Shown: positions 53,373 to 62,325 of the stretch, piece by piece | How positions within the stretch are numbered: the first letter of the stretch is position 1 | Layout of the letters: every line of letters begins with the position of its first letter | Source: Mesorhizobium sp. PAMC28654 | Lineage (GTDB): Bacteria; Pseudomonadota; Alphaproteobacteria; Rhizobiales; Rhizobiaceae | Assembly (NCBI RefSeq): GCF_020616515.1 | Contig: NZ_CP085135.1 | Coordinates: forward strand, 2,170,001-2,234,000 | DNA length: 64,000 nt | Direction of reading: 5' to 3' | Made by a program: the position numbers and the translations under genes | Notes under the pieces: generated by a model | What the model was told of the DNA's origin: nothing | Database searches by the model: none | The model's input: only the letters and a program-made list of their open reading frames with translations

Positions 53373-54578
53373 ATGAACAGAGCGATTCGACAGATTGCTG
53401 ACAGTCCCTGGGAGAGGGCGAAGATGGAACAGATCGTGCGCGCGGACATTGCAGCTTTCGGGGCTGGAAGAGCCGAGATGGCAAATGCGATGATCGAGCA
53501 GAGCGGTGTGCGTGTTCGCCCGGACCGCAACCGTGGACGGTCGGCAGGCATCAATCCGTCCGGCCGGTTTGAACCGGTCAGCCGGCATGTCTTCGACGAC
53601 GGCTGGAACTCGCTGGAGGAACTGCCGCCCTTCAAGACCGAAGTGCAGGTCGAGAAGCCGCGCACCATCATCACCCGTAACGAGTCGCCGGACATCTCCT
53701 TCGACCGCTCGATCAACCCCTATCGTGGTTGCGAGCATGGCTGCGTCTACTGCTTTGCCCGGCCGACACACAGTTTCATGGGCCTGTCGCCGGGTCTGGA
53801 CTTCGAATCCAAGCTGTTCGCGAAACCGGATGCCGCTCGGCTCCTCGACAAGGAGTTGTCGAAGGACGGTTACCAGCCGCGCACCATCGCCATCGGAACC
53901 AACACCGATCCGTACCAGCCGATCGAAAAGCAATACCGGATCATGCGCGAGATCCTCGAAGTGCTGGAGGCGCGCGGTCATCCGGTCGGCATTGTCACCA
54001 AATCCGCCTTGGTGACACGCGACATCGACATCCTGTCGCGCATGGCCGAGCGCGGTCTTGCCAAGGTTGCGCTGTCGGTGACGACGCTGGACCGCATGCT
54101 GGCACGCACGATGGAGCCGCGCGCTTCGACACCGACCAAGCGACTTGAGGCGATCAGGCAACTTTCGGATGCCGGTATTCCGGCTTCGGTGATGGTCGCC
54201 CCCATCATCCCCGGCCTGACCGACCAGGAGATGGAGCGTATCCTGGATTCGGCGCGGGCAGCGGGAGCACTGGAGGCCGGCTATGTCGTGTTGCGCCTGC
54301 CGCTGGAGGTTAGCCCGATCTTCAAGGACTGGCTGCTGCGCCACTATCCGGACCGCTATCGCCACGTCATGTCGCTGATCCGATCGATGCGCGATGGTAA
54401 GGACTACGATTCGGAATGGGGCAAACGCATGAAAGGCGCTGGCCCCTATGCCTGGCAGATCGGGCGGCGTTTCGAGATCACCGCCAAGCGGCTCGGCCTC
54501 AATGCGGAACGACGCACGCTCAGGACGGACCAGTTTGTCCCCGCCGGAAAGGATCAGCAGCAGTTGATGCTGCTTTGA
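53373..54578 (+). CDS. PA0069 family radical SAM protein
   Basis: A 401-residue radical SAM protein of the spore-photoproduct-lyase-like branch (PA0069 type). The 4Fe-4S motif CEHGCVYC lies near residue 110, after a conserved INPYRG segment, and TIAIGTNTDPYQPIEKQYR is a family signature that binds SAM. Role unknown, with DNA repair often suspected. An ATG at 53373 preceded by AGGAATAG is selected; a TTG and later ATGs are alternatives. Confidence 0.87.
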   Translation: MNRAIRQIADSPWERAKMEQIVRADIAAFGAGRAEMANAMIEQSGVRVRPDRNRGRSAGINPSGRFEPVSRHVFDDGWNSLEELPPFKTEVQVEKPRTIITRNESPDISFDRSINPYRGCEHGCVYCFARPTHSFMGLSPGLDFESKLFAKPDAARLLDKELSKDGYQPRTIAIGTNTDPYQPIEKQYRIMREILEVLEARGHPVGIVTKSALVTRDIDILSRMAERGLAKVALSVTTLDRMLARTMEPRASTPTKRLEAIRQLSDAGIPASVMVAPIIPGLTDQEMERILDSARAAGALEAGYVVLRLPLEVSPIFKDWLLRHYPDRYRHVMSLIRSMRDGKDYDSEWGKRMKGAGPYAWQIGRRFEITAKRLGLNAERRTLRTDQFVPAGKDQQQLMLL

Positions 54579-54731
54579 GAGTGCAATTCGCTGCGGTGGT
54601 TTGACCTGTCGCGGCACCAAGAATCCCGTCCGGCCTGCCCCGGCCTGCAGACGGTGCCCTCCCGGTCCGGCGCCCCACCCGACCCGGAGGGACTTGCGGA
54701 GAATCGGAGCCGATGCGAACCTCGCCGCAAC

Positions 54732-55427
54732 ATGGCTCGCGCACGTTCCGATTCTCCGCCTCTCTTCGAAATCATCGAGAGACCCGACTTCTCCTTCGAG
54801 ACGAAGGCGATGGCCGAAGGCCTGTGGCCGGTGGCGGGGATGGATGAGGCCGGCCGAGGTCCGCTCGCCGGACCGGTCGTTGCCGCCGCGGTGGTGCTCG
54901 ATCCCGCCAACATCCCTGAAGGGCTCGACGATTCCAAACGCCTCAGCCATTTGCAGCGTGAAGCGTTGTTCCTTCGCATTCTTGGCTCGGCGCTGGGCGT
55001 GTCGATGGCTTCCGTCAGCGCCGAAGGCATCGATGGCAGCAATATCCTCAAGGCCAGCCTGGAGGCGATGCGCCGGGCACTGGTCGGCCTGCCGGTGCAA
55101 CCGAAGCTAGCTCTCGCCGATGGACGCGACGTACCTCCGGGGCTGCCTTGCGCGGGGCGCGCGCTGATCAAGGGCGACCAGCGCTCGCAGTCGATCGCAG
55201 CCGCCTCGATCGTCGCCAAGGTCATGCGCGACCGCATGATGTGCGGCTGCGGCAATCATCACGATCGCTACGGGTTCGAGGTCCATATGGGCTACGCCAC
55301 GGTCCGCCATCGCACGGCGATCGAGGCGCATGGACCAGTGGCTCGCCTGCACCGCGTGTCCTTTGCACCGTTCAGGCTTGGCGGAACCGACGTGGCGGAA
55401 GAAGTGAGTTTCGCCGGGCTCGATTGA
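54732..55427 (+). CDS. rnhB: ribonuclease HII
   Basis: A 231-residue RNase HII that removes ribonucleotides and Okazaki primers from DNA. The catalytic motif [13 protein letters not shown] begins at residue 37 and [14 protein letters not shown] follows; acid residues of the two further blocks ([10 protein letters not shown] and the [12 protein letters not shown] helix) are present. The ATG at 54732 is preferred because the domain starts a short distance later; the GTG at 54654 adds 26 residues without support. It follows the radical SAM gene. Confidence 0.92.
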   Translation: MARARSDSPPLFEIIERPDFSFETKAMAEGLWPVAGMDEAGRGPLAGPVVAAAVVLDPANIPEGLDDSKRLSHLQREALFLRILGSALGVSMASVSAEGIDGSNILKASLEAMRRALVGLPVQPKLALADGRDVPPGLPCAGRALIKGDQRSQSIAAASIVAKVMRDRMMCGCGNHHDRYGFEVHMGYATVRHRTAIEAHGPVARLHRVSFAPFRLGGTDVAEEVSFAGLD

Positions 55428-55449
55428 AACAGCGATGCGGCTGAGCGGG

Positions 55450-55606
55450 TAATCTCCCCCCTCGAGGGGGAGATGTCGCCGAAGGCGACAGAGGGGGTCC
55501 TCTCAACCAGCTCGACGCCCCCTTTGACGACAAAAGATGAGGTCGGCGTTACATGCGCAGCGACCCCTTCTGGCCTGCCGGCCATCTCCCCCTAAGGGGG
55601 AGATTA
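55450..55606. repeat. 157-bp element with 11-bp terminal inverted repeats
   Basis: TAATCTCCCCC at 55450-55460 and GGGGGAGATTA at 55596-55606 are perfect inverted copies. Directly inside, CTCGAGGGGGAGATGTCGCC and matching CTCC runs show more dyads. The sequence is of a type common between genes in Mesorhizobium; there is no ORF. A miniature inverted-repeat element is a possible origin. It sits between rnhB and the ATP synthase terminator. Confidence 0.65.
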
Positions 55607-55651
55607 TGTACTCAGCCGCTTTCGCCAATCTCCACCGTCGCCCAGAAACAA

Positions 55652-55681
55652 AAAAGCCGCCAGGTTTCCCAGGCGGCTTTT
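55652..55681 (-). terminator. rho-independent terminator of the F0 operon
   Basis: AAAAGCCGCC (55652-55661) pairs with GGCGGCTTTT (55672-55681); on the minus strand the stem is followed by six T residues, just downstream of the atpF stop. A strong intrinsic terminator for the leftward atp operon. Confidence 0.82.
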
Positions 55682-55702
55682 CTAAAGTTTCCGGCTATCA
55701 GC

Positions 55703-56194
55703 TCAGTTGAGCTTGGCCTTCACGTCCTGCAGCGAAGCCTTGAACAGGTCCGCGCCCGCCTTGGCGTCGACCTTGCCGGCAAGCAGCGCGCGCGCTGCCT
55801 CGACTGCGATGTCGACGGCGCTGGCACGCACCTCGGCGACCGCATCGCGCTCGGCCTGACCGATCTTCTGCTCGGCAAGTGCTGTGCGCCGCGCGACATA
55901 TTCCTCGGTCTTCTTGTGCGCGTCGGCGGCAAGCATTTCGGCCTCGCGCCTGGCGGCAGCGACAATGTCGGCGGCCTCCTGCTCGGCTTCCTTGCGCTTG
56001 CGCTGGTACTGGCCGAGCAGTTGCTGGGCCTCCTCGCGCAGCCGGCGCGCTTCCTCAAGTTCATTGCTGATCTTGGCCGCACGACCGTCAAGAGCCTTGG
56101 CGATCATGCCGGGCACCTTGATGTAGATCACAATGCCCACGAAAATGATCAGGGCAATCGTGGCCCAGAGCGTTGCTAGAGCTGTAGCGTCCAT
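55703..56194 (-). CDS. atpF: F0F1 ATP synthase subunit b
   Basis: A 163-residue stalk subunit with one N-terminal membrane helix (ATALATLWATIALIIFVGIVIYI) and a long charged coiled coil that reaches F1. It forms the peripheral stalk together with the related b' subunit, which is encoded just upstream. The ATG at 56194 follows GAGGAG at eight bases; the frame continues upstream without conserved sequence. It is the last gene of the F0 operon in leftward order I-B-E-F'-F. Confidence 0.93.
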   Translation of the reverse strand: MDATALATLWATIALIIFVGIVIYIKVPGMIAKALDGRAAKISNELEEARRLREEAQQLLGQYQRKRKEAEQEAADIVAAARREAEMLAADAHKKTEEYVARRTALAEQKIGQAERDAVAEVRASAVDIAVEAARALLAGKVDAKAGADLFKASLQDVKAKLN

Positions 56195-56204
56195 GATGCG
56201 CTCC

Positions 56205-56789
56205 TCACCGGGCCACGGATTTGACGGCGGCCGCGACCTCGGCCTTGCTGGCCTTGCCACCGACAAGCGCCTCGACGATTTCCGAAGCTGTATCCTCGGC
56301 GATGCCGCCGACTTCCTTCATGGCGTTTGCCTTGATGGAAGCAATGCGCGCCTCGGCCGCACCGAGCTTCTCGTCGAGCGCGGCCTCGACCTTCTTGCGT
56401 GCCGCCTCGACTTCCGCCTTGGCCACATCGCTTGCCTGCTGGCCAATCGTATTGGCCTTGGCCTTGGCTTCCGCCAATTCCTGCTCATAGGCAGCAACAG
56501 CAGCGTCGGCTTCGCCCTTCAGCTTGGCCGCCTGGTCGAGGTCCCGCGTGATGCGCTCGTTGCGGACGTCGATGATGCCACCAACGCGTGGCATCGCCAC
56601 CTTCTTCAAGAAGAGGTAGAACAGCCCGAAGGTAATCGCCAGCCACAGAAGCTGCGACGGAAACGTCGACGGATCAAACGGCGGGAACGCGGCATGCGCC
56701 TCGGCGGGCACCGCGGTGCCCGAATGCGTATCGCCTCCCGCGCCGGCGGCCGGCGCGGTCTCTTCTGCAAAGGCAGATGTCACGAACAT
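56205..56789 (-). CDS. atpF': F0F1 ATP synthase subunit b'
   Basis: A 194-residue second stalk subunit (b'), as in photosynthetic bacteria and alphaproteobacteria. An Ala/Gly-rich N-terminal part of about 40 residues precedes the membrane helix (FPSQLLWLAITFGLFYLFLKKVAM) and a long coiled coil (ERITRDLDQAAKLKGEADAAVAAYEQ). It is 10 bases from atpF. b and b' pair as a heterodimer in this group. Confidence 0.93.
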   Translation of the reverse strand: MFVTSAFAEETAPAAGAGGDTHSGTAVPAEAHAAFPPFDPSTFPSQLLWLAITFGLFYLFLKKVAMPRVGGIIDVRNERITRDLDQAAKLKGEADAAVAAYEQELAEAKAKANTIGQQASDVAKAEVEAARKKVEAALDEKLGAAEARIASIKANAMKEVGGIAEDTASEIVEALVGGKASKAEVAAAVKSVAR

Positions 56790-56851
56790 CTTATTTCCCT
56801 GTCCATACGGTAAGGCCGCACCATGCGCCCTACTTCGTCAGCCGGTGTTTC

Positions 56852-57076
56852 TTACTTGAACACCAGAAGGAGAGCGATGAGGAGCGAGAAGATGCCCAGA
56901 GCTTCGGTCACGGCGAAGCCGAAAATCAGGCGGCCGAACTGGCCATCGGCAGCCGACGGATTGCGCAGCGCGCCCGAGAGATAGCTGCCGAAGATGTTGC
57001 CGAGGCCAATGCCCGCGCCACCCATGCCCACGCAAGCGATGCCGGCGCCAATCGCAGCTGCTGCAGATACGTCCAT
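56852..57076 (-). CDS. atpE: F0F1 ATP synthase subunit c
   Basis: A 74-residue two-helix hairpin proteolipid that makes up the proton-driven ring. First helix [22 protein letters not shown]; polar loop ALRNPSAAD; second helix with the essential carboxylate in [17 protein letters not shown] (Glu replaces the Asp61 of E. coli). It lies between atpB and the b' gene. Confidence 0.95.
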   Translation of the reverse strand: MDVSAAAAIGAGIACVGMGGAGIGLGNIFGSYLSGALRNPSAADGQFGRLIFGFAVTEALGIFSLLIALLLVFK

Positions 57077-57141
57077 GTTAAACTCCTGTCGTTCCGTTGT
57101 CGTTGCAGTTTGTAGTTGGCGTCATGCGCCGGTGAAACTTT

Positions 57142-57904
57142 TTAGTGACTGGGGTGCAGAGCGTCGTTGAGATACATGCAGGTCAAGACGGCAAAGACAT
57201 AGGCCTGCAGGAAGGCGACGAGCAGTTCCAGCGCCGTCAGCGCCACGGCCATGGCCAGCGGCAGTATCGAGCCCGCGATGCCGAGTGCGCCAAATGCGCT
57301 GAGGCTGACGACAAATCCCGAAAACACTTTCAGCGTAATGTGGCCAGCCAGCATGTTGGCGAACAGACGAACCGAGAGGCTGACCGGGCGCGAAACGAAG
57401 GAAATCACCTCGATCGCCACCACAAGCGGCATCAGGTAGATCGGCACGCCCTGCGGCACGAACAGCTTGAGAAAGCCCAGACCGTGCTTCATGAAGCCGT
57501 AAACGATCACGGTTCCGATCACCAGAATGGCGAGACCGAAGGTGACGATGATATGGCTGGTGATGGTGAAGAAATAGGGGACAAGGCCAAGCAGGTTGGC
57601 GACGAGCACGAACATGAACAGCGAGAACACGAGCGGGAAACTTCATGCCTTGCGTTCCGGCAGCGTCCCTCAACATGTTTCCGACGAATTCGTAGGCCAT
57701 CTCGGAGACAGACTGAAGCCGGCCAGGAACGAGGCTGCGGCTCGACGTGGTGAGATAGAGGAAAGCCGCCGCCACAACCACGGTCGCGACCATGAACAGC
57801 GCCGAGTTGGTGAAGGACAGGTCATAGCCGCCGATATTGATCGGAATCAGCTTGATGATATGGAACTGGTGGATCGGATCGACCTTGTCAGCTGCCACGT
57901 TCAA
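57142..57904 (-). pseudogene. atpB: F0F1 ATP synthase subunit a, frameshifted
   Basis: The a subunit forms the proton half-channels of F0 with the c ring. The N-terminal part (start at 57904, [21 protein letters not shown]) and the C-terminal part ([19 protein letters not shown]... with the essential Arg in [15 protein letters not shown] and final NDALHPSH) are each normal but in different frames. The break is near 57636-57641: conserved GMKFFP is predicted as AAGTTCTTCCCG while the window has AAGTTTCCCG, a two-base loss (or one-base gain). The total of about 254 residues is normal. Because the F0 operon is otherwise intact, a sequence error is the leading explanation. Confidence 0.9.
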
Positions 57905-57944
57905 ACCCCATCAATGCCGCGTACGGCCTCATTACAATTACCGC

Positions 57945-58364
57945 TCATGAAGAGCGGCTATTTCCATCGTCCCGGTCACGGCGCCGTTTCTCGCCCTGTC
58001 CGAATTCTGCCACAGCCCCTGCGGAACGCAGGACATTGAGCACGCCGGCGCCAAAACCCAGCAACAGAAACACGATCAGACCCCATGGCGATGTCCCCGC
58101 CTGACGATCGATGATCCAACCGAGACCGGCGCCCACCACCACCCCGGCGATAAACTCGCTGGATAGTTTGAGCGCCTGGCCATATCCGGCCGCACTGCCC
58201 GCTTTCGCGTCGTCTTTCCCCTCGAGCCGTTCCGGCCGCCTTGTCGCAAGAGATGCTTCAAGTTCACGCCGACGGCGCTCAAGATCGTCGTCGCGGATGT
58301 CGGCTTCATGCTGTTTGCCGGGGCCGGTTTTTCCGGTTCCGTCTGGCCCATTCTCGTCGGCCAT
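57945..58364 (-). CDS. atpI: ATP synthase protein I (AtpI)
   Basis: A 139-residue protein at the head of the F0 operon. It has a charged N-terminal part and two hydrophobic helices (FIAGVVVGAGLGWIIDRQAG and WGLIVFLLLGFGAGVLNVLRSA), with a basic tail. AtpI helps assemble the c ring or supply Mg, and is dispensable in many bacteria. It is 40 bases upstream of atpB on the same strand. Confidence 0.85.
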   Translation of the reverse strand: MADENGPDGTGKTGPGKQHEADIRDDDLERRRRELEASLATRRPERLEGKDDAKAGSAAGYGQALKLSSEFIAGVVVGAGLGWIIDRQAGTSPWGLIVFLLLGFGAGVLNVLRSAGAVAEFGQGEKRRRDRDDGNSRSS

Positions 58365-58619
58365 CGCAACCCCCCTGCCCGGTCAGACCGTCACCGTCCG
58401 TCCGCTTCTAAAGTCGCCGGCAACATAGTTAGAGGGTTTGCGCCCGTCAAGCCACGGGTCGAACTTCAATGTGATGTATTTTATACTTTGAAATCAATAA
58501 GTTAGAAAGGTGCGACATCGTGCCCGGCATAGCGGTGGGCAGGAGCGGCCCGAATCCCCCTCGCGACAGGTCTTTGATCGACCCTGCTCACAGGAAACCC
58601 GGCGGCGACTATCGCGCCG

Positions 58620-59804
58620 TCAACTCCATCCGCCGCCATAGGTGCGATAGAAGATATGCAGGCCGATCTTGGCCATTTTCTGCATCGTGCGCGCCCAGCC
58701 CGGATGGACATATTGCGCATAATAGTGGGTCGACGATCCCACTTCCGGGATAAATATCTTCCCGGCCGTGACAGCCATGGCGATGTCCTGCGCGGTCTTG
58801 TAGGCGACGGGGCTGTCGACACGCTTCTTTCGCCCATCACAGGCGAACGAGAACTGGCAACGGTTGAACCAGCTGTCGTTCTGGTAGACGACACCGCAGA
58901 TCGAGTTCGGGTAGGCTGGATTGCGGACGCGGTTGAGGATGACCTGGGCGACAGCGGCCTGGCCACGCACGGATTCGCTCCTGGCCTCGAAATAGATGCC
59001 GTTGGCAAGGCATGCCTGCTCCGGCTTGGTGAAGACGCTCGCCGGAAGTGGGTTCTGTATCCATGAATGGTCGCCCTTCGCCATCGGCGGAATGAAGCGG
59101 CCATTATCCGGCTTCTCGTCCTGCAGCAGCGCCTCGAACGGCGACGCCTTTGCGTAGTCGGGCGCGGACGACGCATAGGCGGTCGCCAGCACATCGGCAT
59201 TGTCATTGTTGACCAGTGCGGCGAGCATGGCCGGCACGCCGGGATCAGGCTTCTTGTCCTCGCGCGCATGGAACGCGGCGGCGATCTGGACTTCCTTGCC
59301 TTTGATCTGAGGTTTGGCAAAGGCCATCTTCAGGCTGCTGTCCATGCTCGGACGCAGCAGCGACGAGGTGCGCTGGAAGATCGAACCGGCATTGAAATTC
59401 TTCGGCGGCGCCACCGGAGACACCTGGATGATGCGACCCTTCTTGTCGGCGCGCGCAATGCGGTCCTCGTCGGGTGAGCCACTGACCTTGCCGCCCTTGC
59501 CGCGAAACGACACCGCGCCGATGCCAGCCAGCTTGACACCAGATCCGGAGATCGAGCCGGTGGTGTCGGAATCGATAAAAGGCATCTCGGCCGCGTGAAC
59601 CGAGCCCGCGACCGATTTCTCGATGTAGGAATTCCAGCGCGTGTTCGGCGCCTCCATGCCGGAAATGAGGCTCGTCATGTCCTGGTAGGCGACAACGGTC
59701 GGGAAGCCGATCCAGATACCGAGACCGATGACGAACGGAGCGATGACGGAATGTTTTCTCTCACCGGCGGCGGCGACAAGCCGCTTCAAAACACGTCGAT
59801 GCAC
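58620..59804 (-). CDS. SleB-type cell wall hydrolase
   Basis: A 394-residue envelope protein. An N-terminal membrane or signal segment (HSVIAPFVIGLGIWIGF) leads into a 240-residue low-complexity linker, then a hydrolase_2 (SleB) domain in the last 120 residues (CLANGIYFEARSESVRGQAAVAQVILNRVRNPAYPNSICGVVYQ, with the catalytic Glu of YFEARSE). SleB domains cleave peptidoglycan as lytic transglycosylases. It is leftward, 256 bases upstream-side of the F0 operon, in an independent unit. Confidence 0.8.
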   Translation of the reverse strand: MHRRVLKRLVAAAGERKHSVIAPFVIGLGIWIGFPTVVAYQDMTSLISGMEAPNTRWNSYIEKSVAGSVHAAEMPFIDSDTTGSISGSGVKLAGIGAVSFRGKGGKVSGSPDEDRIARADKKGRIIQVSPVAPPKNFNAGSIFQRTSSLLRPSMDSSLKMAFAKPQIKGKEVQIAAAFHAREDKKPDPGVPAMLAALVNNDNADVLATAYASSAPDYAKASPFEALLQDEKPDNGRFIPPMAKGDHSWIQNPLPASVFTKPEQACLANGIYFEARSESVRGQAAVAQVILNRVRNPAYPNSICGVVYQNDSWFNRCQFSFACDGRKKRVDSPVAYKTAQDIAMAVTAGKIFIPEVGSSTHYYAQYVHPGWARTMQKMAKIGLHIFYRTYGGGWS

Positions 59805-59872
59805 GGAACTCTCCAGGAACGCTACTGAACCCCACTGGAGAGAAACAATGGTGCATTAACCTTGATGGGACG

Positions 59873-61244
59873 TTAACGGGTTCGATCGGGTTTTCCACGT
59901 TCGACCGCAACACCGCGGTTTTGCAGGCTCGGGCAGGCTGAAGACAATGATGCCGGCTGAAGAAAGATCGGCCAGGCGACAAGCGCGCAGGCGGCAGCCG
60001 CTAACCATACGCCCGTCCATGACACGAGAAGCAGCAGGCCCGGAATGGCTGTTGGTACCAGGAAGAATGCAACGAAGACGAAGCTGTTAGCGAGACCAAG
60101 AGCGGTTCCCGCATGGCTGGCGCCGGCAAGTGTGGCAAGCTCGGTATAGGCGACACCATGCCAGGAAGAAACGCAGATGCCGGCCAAAACCAACATCCCG
60201 ACGAGCGACGGCACAAGCACAGGCGCGGGTATCGCGGGCGATGTCATGACGAGCAGGCCGAGAAGAGCGAAGGCCATGGCGCTCAAGGCGCTGCAGAGAC
60301 GCAGGAAGGACCGGCGATTGCGATGACGATCGGTGAAGCGTCCGCTCCAGACGCGCATGATCATGGCGCCGACCTGCACGGTGGCTAGGCTCGCGCTGAT
60401 CACCGCGGTCCCCATCCCGCCAAAGTCATGCAGGAAGACCGAGGCAAAGGTGAGCACCGCGACTTGCGGAAAGCACAGCAAGCCGATGGCTGCAGCAATG
60501 CGCCAGATGTCGAGATTGCGCAGCGGCCTGGGGTTGGCTGACGGGGCTGGGTTGGCACCGGTAGAATCCGGACCGTCTTGCGCTGACGGCTGATGCAGCC
60601 AGAGCCATGCAAAAAAGGCTGAAACCGCCGAGGCCACGGCCAGAAGTCCAAAGACGGCGGCAAAGCCATGGGCCGAAGCAAGCGACGGGAGAACGAGTGC
60701 GCCAAGTCCGCCGCCGAGCGGTACCGCCGTCTGCCTGATGCTCATGGCAAAGCCACGCTCGCCTTCGTGAAACCAGGCCATGATGGCACGGCCGCTCGAG
60801 CCGTTGACACTGCCTCCGAGCAGGCCGGTGACCAGAAAGGCGATGGCCAGGACTGCTAGGCTGGGAATATGTGTCGATGACGGCACCACGAGCATGGTCA
60901 TGAGGCCGCCATGCCGCGGTCGCCCCAAGTCCGGTCAGCAGCACGCCACGGTCCCCCCAGCGGTCGGTGAGGAGTCCCCAGGGCAATTCGCTCAGCGCTA
61001 CACCCAATCCCAGAAGACCGAGAATCAGACCGAGCTGGCCATTGCCAAGATGGTAGCCCGACCGCAGGAAAACCGCCGTGCTCGGGACACCCGAGAAGGT
61101 CGCGGAAAAGCAGGCGTTCGCAGCGACGCCGATGCCCAGGACCTTCCAGCGGTGACCGGGACCAAATGCCGCCGGAGCAAGGGAAACAATTTTGCCGCTC
61201 GGCTGAGGCGTGCCCTCGCAGCGGCTGGCGGTGATAGCTGACAT
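59873..61244 (-). pseudogene. MFS transporter, frameshifted
   Basis: A 12-helix major facilitator split in two frames. The N-terminal 110 residues (start 61244; VLGIGVAANACFSATFSGV, then LSELPWGLLTDRWGDRG, the A motif of MFS) lie in one phase and the C-terminal part (from LMTMLVVPSS) in the next. The shift occurs near 60905-60915 within GCGGCATGGCGGCC, where deletion of one base restores a continuous frame reading TAAGGLMTM. It is divergent from a LysR gene that likely controls it. The cause may be a base-calling error. Confidence 0.78.
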
Positions 61245-61368
61245 CGAAAGGCCCCTTCGGTGATCTGGCAACGGCTGTCAGACCTTGACGCGCTTTTCCT
61301 ACCGCCATAACTTCATCCTGAATATTGGAAACTTTAAAACGTAATGTCCCATAAATCAGGACTATCTC

Positions 61369-62298
61369 ATGCGACGCGTTACGCTCGACCTCGACGTTCT
61401 CAGAAGCTTCGTCACCGGCATGGAGATGGGCAGCTTCGCCAAGGCGGCCGACAGGCTTGGCCGATCGACCTCGGCGGTCAGCGCGCAGTTGAAGAAGCTG
61501 GAGGATCAGGCCGCGACACCGATCTTCCGCAAATCGGGACGCGGCCTAGCACTGACGGAAGCCGGAGAAACCATGCTCGGCTATGCGCGCCGCCTGCTCG
61601 AACTCAATGACGAGGCCGTGTCCGCCATCCATGATGTCGAACTGGAAGGCTGGGTACGGCTCGGGCTCCAGGAAGATTTCGGCGAGGCGGTGCTGCCGGA
61701 TGTGCTGGGGCGGTTTGCGCGCGCACATCCCAAGGTCAAGATCGAGGCCAGGATCGGGCGCAGCTACGAACTAGCCGAACGGATCACGTCGGGCAGCCTC
61801 GATATCGCACTGGCATGGCACAATGACGACAGGTTGCCCTATAGCCAACATGTCGCCGATGTTCAGATGCGCTGGATCGGTCCGGCAAGTCTCATTGAAA
61901 CCAACCTGCGGAGTGGCGAGGCACTGCCGCTGGTCGCACTTGAAGCGCCATGCCTGCTGCGTACGGTGGCGACCGAGACGCTCGACAGGGCCGGCTTGCC
62001 CTGGCGGATGGCCTTCTCCAGCCCGAGCCTTGGTGGCATCTGGGCCGCCGTCGCCGCCGGGTTGGGGCTGACGATCCGCACCGAGATCGGCCTGCCGGCC
62101 AATGTGCGGGCAATGACGCCGGAAATCACCGGATTGCCTGCATTGCCCGGCATGGGGCTGTTCCTGCATCGCAAGGAAGCCGAACTGGATCCCGTGGCGG
62201 CGAGACTTGCCGACATACTGCTGCAGGCGACGCTGGAATCGCTGCCTGAAATCGCGCGGGCACGGCCCGTGCATAGTGGCCTGCGAAGTGTAGCATGA
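61369..62298 (+). CDS. LysR family transcriptional regulator
   Basis: A 309-residue LysR-type regulator: winged helix domain (LDLDVLRSFVTGMEMGSFAKAADRLGRSTSAVSAQLKKLE) at residues 6-45 and a substrate-binding domain. The helix-turn-helix is of the LysR subclass with RSTSAVSAQ. It is divergent from the MFS gene and 125 bases away, so it probably controls it. Effector unknown. Confidence 0.88.
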   Translation: MRRVTLDLDVLRSFVTGMEMGSFAKAADRLGRSTSAVSAQLKKLEDQAATPIFRKSGRGLALTEAGETMLGYARRLLELNDEAVSAIHDVELEGWVRLGLQEDFGEAVLPDVLGRFARAHPKVKIEARIGRSYELAERITSGSLDIALAWHNDDRLPYSQHVADVQMRWIGPASLIETNLRSGEALPLVALEAPCLLRTVATETLDRAGLPWRMAFSSPSLGGIWAAVAAGLGLTIRTEIGLPANVRAMTPEITGLPALPGMGLFLHRKEAELDPVAARLADILLQATLESLPEIARARPVHSGLRSVA

Positions 62299-62325
62299 TG
62301 CCGGCGCCCCTAAGGGCGCCGCGAT

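Noticed and set aside
52758..55100. 780-codon open frame on the minus strand across the radical SAM and rnhB genes
   Set aside because: Only its last 171 codons (the glycosyltransferase-like part) look like a protein. The rest has antisense composition to two well-supported plus-strand genes.
57122..57645. Programmed ribosomal frameshifting in atpB
   Set aside because: No slippery heptamer or downstream pseudoknot is apparent, subunit a is not known to use recoding, and two other genes here have similar single indels.
61316..61361. TCCTGA and TCAGGA inverted pair in the LysR-MFS gap
   Set aside because: The arms are only six bases and 34 bases apart; chance is too likely without binding data.
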